Of a stretch of 64,000 bases of DNA, positions 28,004 to 36,593 are shown in pieces. This DNA is from CAVYHJ01 sp963768165 [NCBI: uncultured bacterium]. Lineage in GTDB: Bacteria > UBP4 > UBA4092. Below the pieces are notes generated by a model. That model was not told the DNA's origin. It did no database searches and saw only the letters and a program-made list of their open reading frames with translations. Location: contig CAVYHJ010000003.1 of NCBI GenBank assembly GCA_963768165.1, positions 310,001-374,000 on the forward strand, read 5' to 3'. The position numbers were made by a program, and so were the translations under genes. The first letter of the stretch is position 1; every line of letters starts with the position of its first letter.

Positions 28004-28951
28004 TTAGGTACGAACATTTGGCGGTTTAGGTTTTTGGTATTGTGCCATGAACTCATTGGGTGATTTGCCCAGTAAGCCGCAATGTTCCAGATGATTGTAT
28101 TCTATATTCCAGCGTTTCAATTTATTTTGCAAGTCTTGGAAGTTCTGGAAGGTGTTTTGGTCATAAAATTTCTCCTGGTCTTCCCGGTGACTTCGTTCGA
28201 CGGTTCCATTTTGCGCGGGCTTTCCCGGATCAATAAGATAATGCACTATATTTCTTTCTTGGCAAAAGACATCCAGCGGGTGAAGGGTTTTCAGGGTTCG
28301 ATCACGGCGTTTGTTTACGCCGGTGTAGTAGTTGGTGAAGATCACCCCGTTGTCAGTTTTAATCGCTTGTATTCTATGAGGGAAACGATCCAGGACCTCT
28401 TTTAAAAACCGGAGAGAGTGGAAACTGGATTGTTCGTCATAGACCGCCAAATGTCTCCAGCGGGACGCCAGATCAATGGCGGTATACTGATAATAGCGTT
28501 GTCCCGCTACCTTTCCGGGAACATACTTCACATCGATCTCTAGAAGTTCACCGACCGATCGTGGTGCTTTCAAATACTTGTATTTCATTTTCTTCACCCG
28601 ATATTTCCTCACCAACCCTTCTTTCTTCAAGATCTTCCCGATAGTCCGTGCATGAATCCTCACTCCTTCTTTGGCCAAGTGCCAATGGATCTTTAGAGCG
28701 CACTTTTTCGTTTTCTTCCGGATTTCCAGAATTCTCTCTTTCACTCGGAGAGTGGTTTCTTTTGTACAAGTTTTGGGTCGGGTGGATTGCGGCTCCAAAG
28801 CCTTCTCTCCTCCTTTCCGATACGCCGCCGCCCATCGCTCCAAACTTCGTTGGCTGTGTGGACAAATCTTACACACCTCCTTTAACCGTATCTCTTTCTT
28901 TATTATAGGTAATACCCAGCGTAATCGTTCCTCTTGAATCGTCGTTGCCAT
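28004..28951 (-). CDS. Transposase, DDE type (rve domain)
   Basis: 315 residues from ATG 28951; a second in-frame ATG at 28963 abuts the GAGGAG and is less suitable. The N-terminal helix-turn-helix (about 10-60) is followed by a linker and an integrase core. The catalytic triad is visible as EIDVKYV (first Asp), KTDNGVIF (second Asp) and NGTVERSHRED (Glu). It resembles single-frame IS481/IS3-like transposases. The frame is intact and its C-terminus PPNVRT is encoded by the left terminal repeat. Confidence 0.88.
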   Translation of the reverse strand: MATTIQEERLRWVLPIIKKEIRLKEVCKICPHSQRSLERWAAAYRKGGEKALEPQSTRPKTCTKETTLRVKERILEIRKKTKKCALKIHWHLAKEGVRIHARTIGKILKKEGLVRKYRVKKMKYKYLKAPRSVGELLEIDVKYVPGKVAGQRYYQYTAIDLASRWRHLAVYDEQSSFHSLRFLKEVLDRFPHRIQAIKTDNGVIFTNYYTGVNKRRDRTLKTLHPLDVFCQERNIVHYLIDPGKPAQNGTVERSHREDQEKFYDQNTFQNFQDLQNKLKRWNIEYNHLEHCGLLGKSPNEFMAQYQKPKPPNVRT

Positions 28952-29001
28952 ACGTATAGACATCTCCTCATTCTAAAAAACCCGCCATATGTCTGTACAC
29001 A
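28007..29001 (-). mobile_element. Complete insertion sequence, IS481/IS3-like
   Basis: Just under 1 kb. Imperfect terminal inverted repeats: left from about 28008, GGTACGAACATTTGGCGGTT; right, read inward from about 29001, TGTACAGACATATGGCGGGT. They match at most positions. A single intact transposase fills the element. The flanking bases show no clear target duplication by eye. The end positions are accurate to a few bases. Confidence 0.78.
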
Positions 29002-29014
29002 TTACCATTTGCTC

Positions 29015-29042
29015 TTGACAAGTGTCGGATTTTTGTCATAAT
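29015..29042 (+). promoter_or_regulatory. Sigma-70 promoter of the molybdenum hydroxylase operon
   Basis: TTGACA at 29015-29020, 16 bases, CATAAT at 29037-29042. It begins about 14 bases outside the right end of the insertion sequence, 50 bases before the first gene. Confidence 0.7.
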
Positions 29043-29092
29043 AGAATTAATTCTTTTGAATTGTTTTTGCAGGCGAGCGAAGGTCATGTATC

Positions 29093-29764
29093 ATGAAAAA
29101 AAAGGAAAAGGACAAGCCGCAATCCGTCATTTCTGAGACAGAAAAGGAGTTTGGGCTAAGCCGACGTGGGTTTCTGAAATCAGTCGGGACGGGAGTTGTT
29201 GCGACTGTAGCTGCCAGTTCGGGGATATTGGTGGTGCAAGAAGCCTGTTCCGTACCTACTGCTGACCCCCCTGCAAAACCTGCCACATCTGCAAACCTAA
29301 TTACCACTCAACTCAAAATCAACGGAAAAGATTATACCGTCAAATTGGAACCCCGCTGGACGTTATTGGATACGCTCAGGGATCATCTCGGACTAACCGG
29401 CGCCAAGAAAGTTTGTGACAAAGGAGAATGCGGCGCGTGTACAGTGTTGGTCAATGGAAAATCGGTATATTCCTGCATGACGTTAACGGCGGATTGTAAT
29501 AACAAAGAAATCGTGACCATTGAAGGATTGGCACAGGGAGAAGAATTGCATCCCATTCAAAAGGCATTTGTGGGACATGACGCTTTCATGTGCGGGTTCT
29601 GCACACCGGGATTTATCATGTCGTTGAAAGCCTTGTTGGATAAAAATCCAAATCCCACTTTGGACCAAGTGAAACATGCCGTATCGGGAAATCTCTGCCG
29701 ATGCGCCGCGTATCCGCGGATATTTGAAGCGGGGTTGGCAGCAGCCAAAGAAATGAAGAGTTAG
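29093..29764 (+). CDS. Tat-exported [2Fe-2S] subunit of molybdenum hydroxylase
   Basis: 223 residues. A twin-arginine signal (SRRGFLK, residues 23-29, then a hydrophobic stretch) exports it. Two [2Fe-2S] sites are complete: C108, C113, C116, C128 and C167, C170, C202, C204 (CDKGECGACT; CGFCTPG; LCRCAAYPRI). It passes electrons from the molybdenum cofactor to FAD. The signal peptide plus the 4Fe-4S-type FAD subunit downstream match the periplasmic aldehyde oxidoreductase PaoABC more than cytoplasmic xanthine dehydrogenase. The next gene starts 5 bases after. Confidence 0.92.
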   Translation: MKKKEKDKPQSVISETEKEFGLSRRGFLKSVGTGVVATVAASSGILVVQEACSVPTADPPAKPATSANLITTQLKINGKDYTVKLEPRWTLLDTLRDHLGLTGAKKVCDKGECGACTVLVNGKSVYSCMTLTADCNNKEIVTIEGLAQGEELHPIQKAFVGHDAFMCGFCTPGFIMSLKALLDKNPNPTLDQVKHAVSGNLCRCAAYPRIFEAGLAAAKEMKS

Positions 29765-29769
29765 GTAGT

Positions 29770-31947
29770 ATGGCGAAACAAAAAGTCTCCGTAGTTGAAA
29801 ACGGAATCGAAAAAACAATTGAAGTAGATGTACCGGATCAAATTGCTGGAGGATGGGGCGATCCCAAATCTTTCCGTGTCATCGGTCATCGTATCCCCCG
29901 TATTGAAGGAAATCTGAAAGTCACAGGTTCCGCCAAATATACGTATGACATCCGGCGTCCCGGAATGTTATACGGGAGAATTTTACGCAGTCCCTATCCG
30001 GCGGCGAAAGTAATTTCGATTGACGTGAGTGCCGCAGAAAAATTACCGGGAGTAAAAGCCGTTTATTCTTTGAATAAGAAATCTATTCGATTTGCAGGAG
30101 AAGAAATTGCAGCAGTAGCGGCAGAGACGGATTATATCGCGCAAGATGCCCTTAGATTAATCAAAGTGCAATATCAGGAATTACCGTTCGTCGTGAATGA
30201 AGATAAAGCTCGGGAACCTGATTCTCCCATAGTTGCGGGAGATAGTAATATTGGTAAAGGACGGGATAAAAATGATGGCGATGTACAGGCAGGTTTCCAG
30301 CAGGCGGATGCCATTGTGGAAGCCACCTATCGTACACCGGTGCAAACCCATTCCTGTTTGGAGACACACGGCGCGGTGGCGGAATGGAATGGCGACCAAT
30401 TAACTATGTGGGTTTCCTCGCAGGCAATTTTCGGTTCCAAAAGTGAAATCGCGAATAATCTTGACTTGAAATCTAATCAAGTGCGAGTGATTTGTGAGCA
30501 CATGGGCGGCGGTTTTGGGTCAAAATTTAGCGCAGGTATACAAAGCGTTATCGCTGCGAAATTAGCAAAAGAAGCGGGCGTACCGGTGAAACTCACGCTA
30601 CCCCGTGAAGATGAATTTCTCTGTGTCGGTAATCGCCCGTCTTCGGTTCAGAAGATAAAAGCCGGTGTGACGAAAGACGGGAAAATAATTGCATTTCAGA
30701 TGGAAGGATATGGGACAGGGGGAATCGCAGGAGGAACCGGTGTTCCCCAACCTTATATTTATAGTGTACCCAATGTTAATGTGACTCAAAACGATGTGCA
30801 TATCAATGCCGGACCCGCCTGCGCGATGCGGGCGCCAGGTCATCCGCAAGCGTGTTTTGCGATGGAATCGTTAATGGATCAACTGGCAGAGAAAATCGGT
30901 ATGGACGCGTTGGAATTCCGGAAGAAAAATGATCCAAATGGAACAAGACAAAAAGAATATGCTATCGGTGCGGAAGAAATCGACTGGTATGAAAAGAGAA
31001 ATAAAATCGCAGGCGCCGGAAAAGGGCCTATCAAACGTGGAGTCGGCGTTGGCAGTTCACAGTGGGGCGGCGGCGGCGGACCCGGGTCTCAAGTGCAAAC
31101 CAAAATATTCAGTGACGGAACGGTCGAGGTTGGTGTTGGGACGCAGGATTTAGGCACAGGAATTCGGACATTGATTGGAGAAATCGTTGCAGAAGAATTA
31201 GGCTTAGAGGTTTCTCAGGTTCATGTAAAAGTTGGCGATACCGATTTATTACCCTCCGGTGGCAGTGGCGGCAGCACAACAACAGCCTCGGTCACTCCCG
31301 CGGTCAAAATTTCCGTAGATGATGCGAGACAAAAATTATTTACCGCAGTTGCGCCAATGCTTCAAGTGGATACTAAAGATTTGGATATTGCCATTGGAAA
31401 AATCATCATCAAAGGACACCCGGAAAAATTCGTGAGTTGGAGACAAGCTACTGCCAAATTGGGCATGGATGTTATCACTTCGGTTGGTGTCTGGGTGCCG
31501 GGATTGTCTAACAACGGAGTGGCGGGAACACAATTCGCGGAAGTCGAAGTGGACACGGAAACCGGTCAGGTCAAAGTGATTAAAGTTGTGGCGGTACATG
31601 ATTGCGGTTTGGTGATGAACCGGATGACAGCGGAAAGTCAGATTATTAGCGGCGTTATTCAGGGATTAAGTTTTGCGTTATTTGAAAAAAGAATTTTGGA
31701 TGAACAGACCGGTCGCATGGTAAACGCGAATTTCGAAACCTACAAAATTGCTCATGCCATGGAAATACCGGAGATCGTGCCTATCTTCGTTGATCAACCG
31801 GAACGTGGCGTCATCGGATTGGCGGAATCCTCCGTGATTGCGATTACCGGCGCCGTCGCCAATGCGGTTCATAATGCTTGTGGCGCGCGAATTTATGAAT
31901 TACCCATCACACCCGATAAAGTATTAACAGCATTGAAAACGGCATAA
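29770..31947 (+). CDS. Molybdopterin-binding catalytic subunit (aldehyde oxidoreductase/xanthine dehydrogenase family)
   Basis: 725 residues, the shorter length of PaoC-like large subunits. Recognisable blocks: RIEGNLKVTGSAKYTYDI, the THSCLETHGAVAEW loop, GGGFGSKF (cofactor binding), ACAMRAPGHPQACFAMES, VGVGTQDLGTGIRTLIGEIV, and near the C-terminus RGVIGLAESSVIAITGAVAN, where the Glu corresponds to the catalytic base. It has no signal peptide of its own and is presumably co-exported with the Tat-bearing subunit. The substrate, probably an aldehyde or N-heterocycle, cannot be told. No cofactor chaperone (PaoD/XdhC type) is encoded nearby. Confidence 0.93.
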   Translation: MAKQKVSVVENGIEKTIEVDVPDQIAGGWGDPKSFRVIGHRIPRIEGNLKVTGSAKYTYDIRRPGMLYGRILRSPYPAAKVISIDVSAAEKLPGVKAVYSLNKKSIRFAGEEIAAVAAETDYIAQDALRLIKVQYQELPFVVNEDKAREPDSPIVAGDSNIGKGRDKNDGDVQAGFQQADAIVEATYRTPVQTHSCLETHGAVAEWNGDQLTMWVSSQAIFGSKSEIANNLDLKSNQVRVICEHMGGGFGSKFSAGIQSVIAAKLAKEAGVPVKLTLPREDEFLCVGNRPSSVQKIKAGVTKDGKIIAFQMEGYGTGGIAGGTGVPQPYIYSVPNVNVTQNDVHINAGPACAMRAPGHPQACFAMESLMDQLAEKIGMDALEFRKKNDPNGTRQKEYAIGAEEIDWYEKRNKIAGAGKGPIKRGVGVGSSQWGGGGGPGSQVQTKIFSDGTVEVGVGTQDLGTGIRTLIGEIVAEELGLEVSQVHVKVGDTDLLPSGGSGGSTTTASVTPAVKISVDDARQKLFTAVAPMLQVDTKDLDIAIGKIIIKGHPEKFVSWRQATAKLGMDVITSVGVWVPGLSNNGVAGTQFAEVEVDTETGQVKVIKVVAVHDCGLVMNRMTAESQIISGVIQGLSFALFEKRILDEQTGRMVNANFETYKIAHAMEIPEIVPIFVDQPERGVIGLAESSVIAITGAVANAVHNACGARIYELPITPDKVLTALKTA

Positions 31948-31950
31948 TCT

Positions 31951-32928
31951 ATGAATTCATTTGATTACATACACGCCAAGAATTCCAAAGAAGCTGCCGC
32001 TTCGCTTGGAAAGAATTGGGATGACGCAAAGGTTATTGCCGGAGGTGTGGATTTATTGGGTGAGATGAAGGATTATATTATTTCCCCCAAAAAAGTCATT
32101 GATATCAAATCCATTCCGGAACTAAATAAAATTACGATAGAGAAAGACGGGTTACATATTGGTGCCACCGCGACTTTGGTGGAAATTGAAGAACACAATT
32201 CCATACGAAAGACGTGGACTGCGATTAGTCAGGCCGCGGGTTCAGTCGGCACGCCACAAATTCGTAATATGGGAACCATCGGCGGAAACCTCTGCCAACG
32301 CCCCCGCTGTTGGTATTACCGTGATGAACACACCATCTGCCTGAAAAAAGGGGGGAATATGTGTTATGCCGTTGACGGGGAGAACAAGTATCATTCGATT
32401 TTCGGGGACGGTCCGTGCCATATCGTCCATCCCTCGGATTTGGCACCAGCGTTATTCGCGTTAGGGGCGAAAATCAAAATCGTGGGCCCAACGGAGAGCA
32501 AAGTAATAGCATTGAAAGATTTTTATTCCATGCCGGATAAAGACCCATTGGTAGAATCCGTGCTGAAACCTAATGAAATAATTACGGAAGTCATTGTGCC
32601 GCCACCGACTACCGGTACGCGCAGTATTTATTTAAAACAAAGAGAGCTGGGGTCTCACGATTTCGCAATCGTCAGCGCCGCAGTCTGTCTCCATACGGAA
32701 GCAGGGAGATGCAAAAAAGCCCATGTTGTACTTGGAGGAGTTGCACCAATTCCCTGGCAAAGCCCGGAAGCTGAAAAAGTATTAGAAGGAAAAATTATTA
32801 CAGAGGCTATCGCCATTCAGGCGGCACAAGCGGCTTTGGCGAAAGCCAAACCCATGAAACAAAATGGATACAAAGTGCCCTTGGCCAAAACCATCATTAA
32901 ACGAGCGATTGTTTCCATCAGCGTATAA
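31951..32928 (+). CDS. FAD-binding subunit with extra Cys cluster (PaoB-like)
   Basis: 325 residues. FAD-binding PCMH fold: VIAGGVDLLGEMK near residue 30 and QIRNMGTIGGNLCQRPRC near 103-120. The stretch 115-156 adds cysteines C115, C120, C130, C138 and C156, as in PaoB and 4-hydroxybenzoyl-CoA reductase beta subunits, which carry an additional [4Fe-4S] cluster. The C-terminal CO-dehydrogenase flavoprotein domain follows (DFAIVSAAVCL). It completes the three-subunit enzyme in the order FeS, Mo, FAD. Confidence 0.92.
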   Translation: MNSFDYIHAKNSKEAAASLGKNWDDAKVIAGGVDLLGEMKDYIISPKKVIDIKSIPELNKITIEKDGLHIGATATLVEIEEHNSIRKTWTAISQAAGSVGTPQIRNMGTIGGNLCQRPRCWYYRDEHTICLKKGGNMCYAVDGENKYHSIFGDGPCHIVHPSDLAPALFALGAKIKIVGPTESKVIALKDFYSMPDKDPLVESVLKPNEIITEVIVPPPTTGTRSIYLKQRELGSHDFAIVSAAVCLHTEAGRCKKAHVVLGGVAPIPWQSPEAEKVLEGKIITEAIAIQAAQAALAKAKPMKQNGYKVPLAKTIIKRAIVSISV

Positions 32929-32939
32929 GGATTACACTC

Positions 32940-33170
32940 ATGCCAGAAGAAAAAATAGAAAAAAACGGTTTGACAGTATGCAAACACCTACGAACCAAGA
33001 TGTATTATGTGCATGTTGCGGAGGGTCAGAAGAGTATTACCGATGAAGTGGATGATTCCACAACACAATACTGGTGTTTAAAAACCATGCAGCCCGTGGG
33101 TCCGGACGACCAGTTTGTTAACCGTGATTCCTGTTGTAAACATTACCGCCGTTGTTATGAATCCACCTAA
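32940..33170 (+). CDS. Small Cys-rich protein behind molybdenum hydroxylase
   Basis: 76 residues beginning 12 bases after the FAD subunit stop, so probably in the same transcript. Cysteines occur at about 14, 46, 65, 66 and 72, the last three as CCKHYRRCYES. The pattern could bind a metal or FeS cluster; I do not recognise the family. No signal peptide. Confidence 0.6.
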   Translation: MPEEKIEKNGLTVCKHLRTKMYYVHVAEGQKSITDEVDDSTTQYWCLKTMQPVGPDDQFVNRDSCCKHYRRCYEST

Positions 33171-33226
33171 ACGCAAGTAAATCTCTATCTTGCCAAACTA
33201 ATCCACTTGTTGTATTCTCAATATTC

Positions 33227-33334
33227 ATGGAATTACATATTGAGACACTTTTAAAAGCACTAATTATCGCCGCCTCGGATAGTCCCAACGATTTAAAATT
33301 ACGGGTGCGGGGCATGATTGCGAAAACCAACTAA
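33227..33334 (+). CDS. Possible 35-residue protein
   Basis: Frame MELHIETLLKALIIAASDSP and following, ending KTN. The composition is protein-like and amphipathic, but no ribosome binding site precedes the ATG, and the frame stays open upstream into the preceding gene. It may be a real small gene or a remnant. Confidence 0.3.
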   Translation: MELHIETLLKALIIAASDSPNDLKLRVRGMIAKTN

Positions 33335-33357
33335 TTTATTTTAAGGAGGTGAATTCC

Positions 33358-33654
33358 GTGCAAGTCAATACAGATCGCTATACTAAAATAGTTTTAACGA
33401 TAATAGCCGTAACCCTGGTACTCTTGCTATTTAAACCGCAAGTCCAGCAAAGTTTGACTCCGTCGCCAGCCTATGCATTAACCAAACTGGACGGTGTCAA
33501 CGATGCCATTAACGGTCAACCGATTATGTTGACCGATGTGTACGTGCGGAATACCGATGGAGTGCCTGTACCGGTTAAAGAAATGAACAAGGTTGAGGTC
33601 TACTGGACAAAACCCATGCCGGTCTATCTCGCAGATACATCAAAAACTAAATAA
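33358..33654 (+). CDS. Small membrane-anchored or secreted protein
   Basis: 98 residues from GTG 33358, chosen because AAGGAGG lies 8 bases before it; a GTG nine bases earlier overlaps that site. One hydrophobic segment at about 10-25 (IVLTIIAVTLVLLLF) serves as signal or anchor. The rest is an unrecognised extracytoplasmic domain with VNDAINGQPIMLTDVYVRNT. A strong terminator follows. Confidence 0.65.
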   Translation: MQVNTDRYTKIVLTIIAVTLVLLLFKPQVQQSLTPSPAYALTKLDGVNDAINGQPIMLTDVYVRNTDGVPVPVKEMNKVEVYWTKPMPVYLADTSKTK

Positions 33655-33686
33655 CCAACATTAAATTTAATTGCCATACTGTTCAC

Positions 33687-33717
33687 GAGGGGTTCCAATC
33701 AACCCCTCTTTCTTTTT
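33687..33717 (+). terminator. Rho-independent terminator
   Basis: Eight-base stem GAGGGGTT / AACCCCTC with loop CCAATC, followed by TTTCTTTTT. Confidence 0.92.
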
Positions 33718-33830
33718 AACCTTGGTTATTTCTTACCAAAAGCCTTTATCTTCCATAAAATCAATCGGATAAAAATAGTTTAACAACAGTCAACTTATTC
33801 GATTGGAGAAATTGATTCCTATTTGCTTAT

Positions 33831-33873
33831 GGACTGGGAGTGGAATTGAAAATAGCAATTCCAGTCCCAGTCC
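33831..33873. repeat. Long imperfect inverted repeat
   Basis: Eighteen-base arms GGACTGGGAGTGGAATTG and CAATTCCAGTCCCAGTCC with one mismatch and a seven-base loop. It lies between two convergent genes, without a T tract on either side. Confidence 0.75.
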
Positions 33874-33938
33874 GTATCATATAAGTTGGGAATTATGGGA
33901 TGGATAATTGAGGATAAAGGGATTGGGTGGATTTTGGT

Positions 33939-34697
33939 CTATTTTTGACGGGTGAAGGCATCAACGGCAGTTTGAGCGTCTTCGCCCTGTGTGAGTTGTT
34001 TGAAAACCAGTTCAAGGGAAGATTGCTGAGTCATGGATTCCAAGTCTTTGACCTTGCCTTCAGCTACTATTTTTCCTTCGGCGATAATGGCCACCCGGTC
34101 ACAGACTTTCTCGACTACATCGAGGATATGCGAAGTATAAAAAATGGTTTTTCCCTGAGAAGCGAATTTGCGTAATAATTCTTTCACCAAGAGCACCGTA
34201 TTGGCGTCCAGTCCGTTCAAAGGTTCATCAAGAAATAGGACTGGAGGGTTATGAATAATCGCTCCGGCGAGAACAATGCGTTGTTTCATTCCTTTAGAAA
34301 AGGACGACATTTTTTGATTGGCGTGTTCGGCCATATCGAATAAATCAAGAACTTCCGTGACTTTGGCATCAATATCCATCGCATACATTTTATATAACCG
34401 CGCCACCATTTGAAGATATTCATAGGGAGTCAGTTTTTCATAAAGCGCACCGGATTCAGGAACGTAGCCAAATTGTTTTTTCGCTTCCACAGGATTTCGC
34501 GAAATATCAATCCCATTAATTAACATGGAACCGGTATCGGGCTGCAATAATCCAGTTAACATTTTGATAGTGGTGGATTTACCGGCGCCGTTTGGACCCA
34601 AATAGCCAAACACTTCACCGGGATTGATGGTAAAGGAAACATTGTCCACGACTTTTTTAGAACCGAAACTTTTATTGAGATTTTGGACTTGAATCAT
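33939..34697 (-). CDS. ABC transporter ATP-binding protein (ABC-2/CcmA-like)
   Basis: 252 residues. Walker A GPNGAGKST, signature FSKGMKQR in place of LSGGQ (typical for drug, lipid or sodium-type ABC-2 exporters), Walker B VLFLDEPLNGLD and a switch His in TSHILD. It energises export by a membrane partner. No permease gene is adjacent: the flanking gene encodes a Dabb protein. The partner must be elsewhere. Confidence 0.92.
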   Translation of the reverse strand: MIQVQNLNKSFGSKKVVDNVSFTINPGEVFGYLGPNGAGKSTTIKMLTGLLQPDTGSMLINGIDISRNPVEAKKQFGYVPESGALYEKLTPYEYLQMVARLYKMYAMDIDAKVTEVLDLFDMAEHANQKMSSFSKGMKQRIVLAGAIIHNPPVLFLDEPLNGLDANTVLLVKELLRKFASQGKTIFYTSHILDVVEKVCDRVAIIAEGKIVAEGKVKDLESMTQQSSLELVFKQLTQGEDAQTAVDAFTRQK

Positions 34698-34709
34698 CGT
34701 TTGATTTTC

Positions 34710-35006
34710 TCATTTTTTTGCCGGAAAATCCACTTCCGCAAATTTTCCCAGATATGGGATAGCACGTTGGAGTAGTTCCGCATAGATGGGATGCTGTAAA
34801 TAGGTTTCCAAGTCTTTAGCGTTTGCAAATTCAATAACCAATCCATATTCAAAACAGGTCTGGCGTTTGGAAAAATCCTTGCCGAATTTAAAAGATTTAA
34901 TTTCCGGGATATAATTGGGCAATTGTTCCATTGTCTTCAATAATTTATCTTTGATTTCTTCCGTGGCATTTTCATTAAAACTGAATAAGGCGATATGTTG
35001 AATCAT
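34710..35006 (-). CDS. Dabb family (stress-responsive A/B barrel) protein
   Basis: 98 residues, the full domain length; GGGAGGG precedes the ATG. MIQHIALFSFNENATEEIKD is the typical first strand and helix, with the conserved His-4. The end contains LETYLQHPIYAELLQ. Members form dimeric ferredoxin-like barrels; the function is generally unknown. Probably in one transcript with the ABC ATPase 12 bases downstream. Confidence 0.88.
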   Translation of the reverse strand: MIQHIALFSFNENATEEIKDKLLKTMEQLPNYIPEIKSFKFGKDFSKRQTCFEYGLVIEFANAKDLETYLQHPIYAELLQRAIPYLGKFAEVDFPAKK

Positions 35007-35067
35007 AAAACCCTCCCATTTAAAGCAAAGTGTAAGATAACCATGAAACGATTATATCAGAAAAAGG

Positions 35068-35421
35068 TCATAATCCAAGGCGACGAACCTCTTCTTCATT
35101 AAAACCAAAAAAGTGCGCCACTTCATGGAGTAGAGTTTTCCGGATTTGTAGTTTGACTTGTTCATCATTTTGGCAATATTTCTCCATAACTTTTTGGAAT
35201 AAAATAATATGGTGGGGATGATACCCCCCTTCCCAACTTTGACGAGTTAAACTTACTCCACTAAAAACCCCGAATAATCCAAATTTACCATATTGTTTTA
35301 GAAGTTCTCCCTCAGGATAATCTTGGACCAGAATAACAACGTTTTCCATTTTCTCCCGAAACTCTTGCGGGATTGAGGCTACCGCTTCTTCAACTAATTT
35401 ATCAAATTCCTGCCGGGTCAT
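35068..35421 (-). CDS. Minimal zincin metallopeptidase family protein
   Basis: 117 residues. The C-terminus carries LLHEVAHFFGFNEEEVRRLG, an HExxH zinc motif, as in the predicted metallopeptidase family PF06262. The N-terminus MTRQEFDKLVEEAVASIPQE is also typical. Activity is unproven in most members. It is monocistronic or at the head of the Dabb-ABC run; a GTTTCAAG repeat lies directly upstream. Confidence 0.88.
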   Translation of the reverse strand: MTRQEFDKLVEEAVASIPQEFREKMENVVILVQDYPEGELLKQYGKFGLFGVFSGVSLTRQSWEGGYHPHHIILFQKVMEKYCQNDEQVKLQIRKTLLHEVAHFFGFNEEEVRRLGL

Positions 35422-35427
35422 GTCTAT

Positions 35428-35462
35428 AAGTTTAATGTTTCAAGTTTAAAGTTTCAAGTTTC
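35428..35462. repeat. Dispersed GTTTCAAG-type repeat
   Basis: AAGTTTAATGTTTCAAGTTT followed by AAAGTTTCAAGTTTC, between divergent genes. A fourth member of the family. Confidence 0.65.
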
Positions 35463-35528
35463 TCCAAGAGAAAATAAAAACCATATAATTTTCTCTTATG
35501 CTATACTTTGTAACTCAAGGTTACAAGC

Positions 35529-36449
35529 ATGAAGAATTTAATACAAGAATTTCCCCGATGGATGTATTGGTACCCGTTTCGGATTGTTGCACAACGGATA
35601 CCGTTGCCATTGACTTATCCGATGGTAAAACTCACAGCTCGTGTTCTTTTCATATTGCCCATGGGAAAGTTCAAGAAAATCCATAACGGTTTTAAAAAAT
35701 CTTTCCCGGAAAAATCCGAAAAAGAACTCCGAAAATTGACCTATTTGACGTTTGAGAATTACTTATTAAACGCCTGCGAAGCGTTTTGGTATCCCAAACT
35801 CAATAAAGAGCGGATGCTAAGAATGGTCACCTATGAAGGGATGGAGAAGATTGATGCAGCGCTGAAAACGGGTAAAGGGGTAATCCTGGCGCATGGACAT
35901 TTTGGAAATGAGGAACTGTTGATGCCCGCCATTGGTTATATGGGATACACGGCGCATCAACTAGCCAGCCGTTGGGAACCGCCAAAACATGAAGGATTAT
36001 TAGAAGATATCGTGAACTATATCCGTGGGAAAGCGTTTGAAAAGAGAATTTCTTATCGAGAATCGTTTCCGGTAAATTTTCATTATGTGGATAAGAATTT
36101 ACGTCCGGCGATCCGATGTTTGAAAGAGAATGAGATATTGTTATTTGCCGTAGATGGCAGGGAAGGAACCAAATGGGAGATTATTACATTTTTAAATAGA
36201 AAGACGCGCTTTTCCCCCGGATTGGTCAATCTTGCTCGATTAACCGGTGCGGTTATTTTACCTGTTTTTTTAATTCGACTACCGGATTGCAACCATAAAT
36301 TAATTGTCCATGACCCTATTCTATATAAACCAGATGATGAATTATCGGTGTTCCGTGAATTTTTTGCCTTATTGGAAACGTATATCATAAAAAATCCAGA
36401 ACAATATGGTAAAGTCTATTTTATAGTAAACGACCTCTTTGTTGAATAA
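35529..36449 (+). CDS. LpxL/HtrB-like lysophospholipid acyltransferase
   Basis: 306 residues; AAGG seven bases before the ATG. The motif AHGHFGNEE (about 120) supplies the H-x4-E catalytic pair, and the later VDGREGTK (about 205) and TGAVILPVFLIR (about 245) blocks fit the family. Lipid A late acyltransferases and similar enzymes of this family transfer acyl chains at the inner membrane. It suggests an outer membrane, but no other lipid A gene is in this window, so the substrate is open. Confidence 0.85.
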   Translation: MKNLIQEFPRWMYWYPFRIVAQRIPLPLTYPMVKLTARVLFILPMGKFKKIHNGFKKSFPEKSEKELRKLTYLTFENYLLNACEAFWYPKLNKERMLRMVTYEGMEKIDAALKTGKGVILAHGHFGNEELLMPAIGYMGYTAHQLASRWEPPKHEGLLEDIVNYIRGKAFEKRISYRESFPVNFHYVDKNLRPAIRCLKENEILLFAVDGREGTKWEIITFLNRKTRFSPGLVNLARLTGAVILPVFLIRLPDCNHKLIVHDPILYKPDDELSVFREFFALLETYIIKNPEQYGKVYFIVNDLFVE

Positions 36450-36593
36450 CTTCATTTAAGTCAATCTAACGAATACTTTTTGTAACAACCTTTACAATTT
36501 CCCTACAAAAACGTAGAACCTGTGTATTTTTACTTCAAACCTTAGTTGCAACTTATTGAATTTATTAATGTTATGGTGGCATAGGTTTTGCGG

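Noticed and set aside
36477-36511. TTTTTGTA and TACAAAAA facing each other before the diguanylate cyclase gene
   Set aside because: The boxes resemble the -35 part of the class 1 motif, but neither orientation has GTCWWA 16 bases further on.
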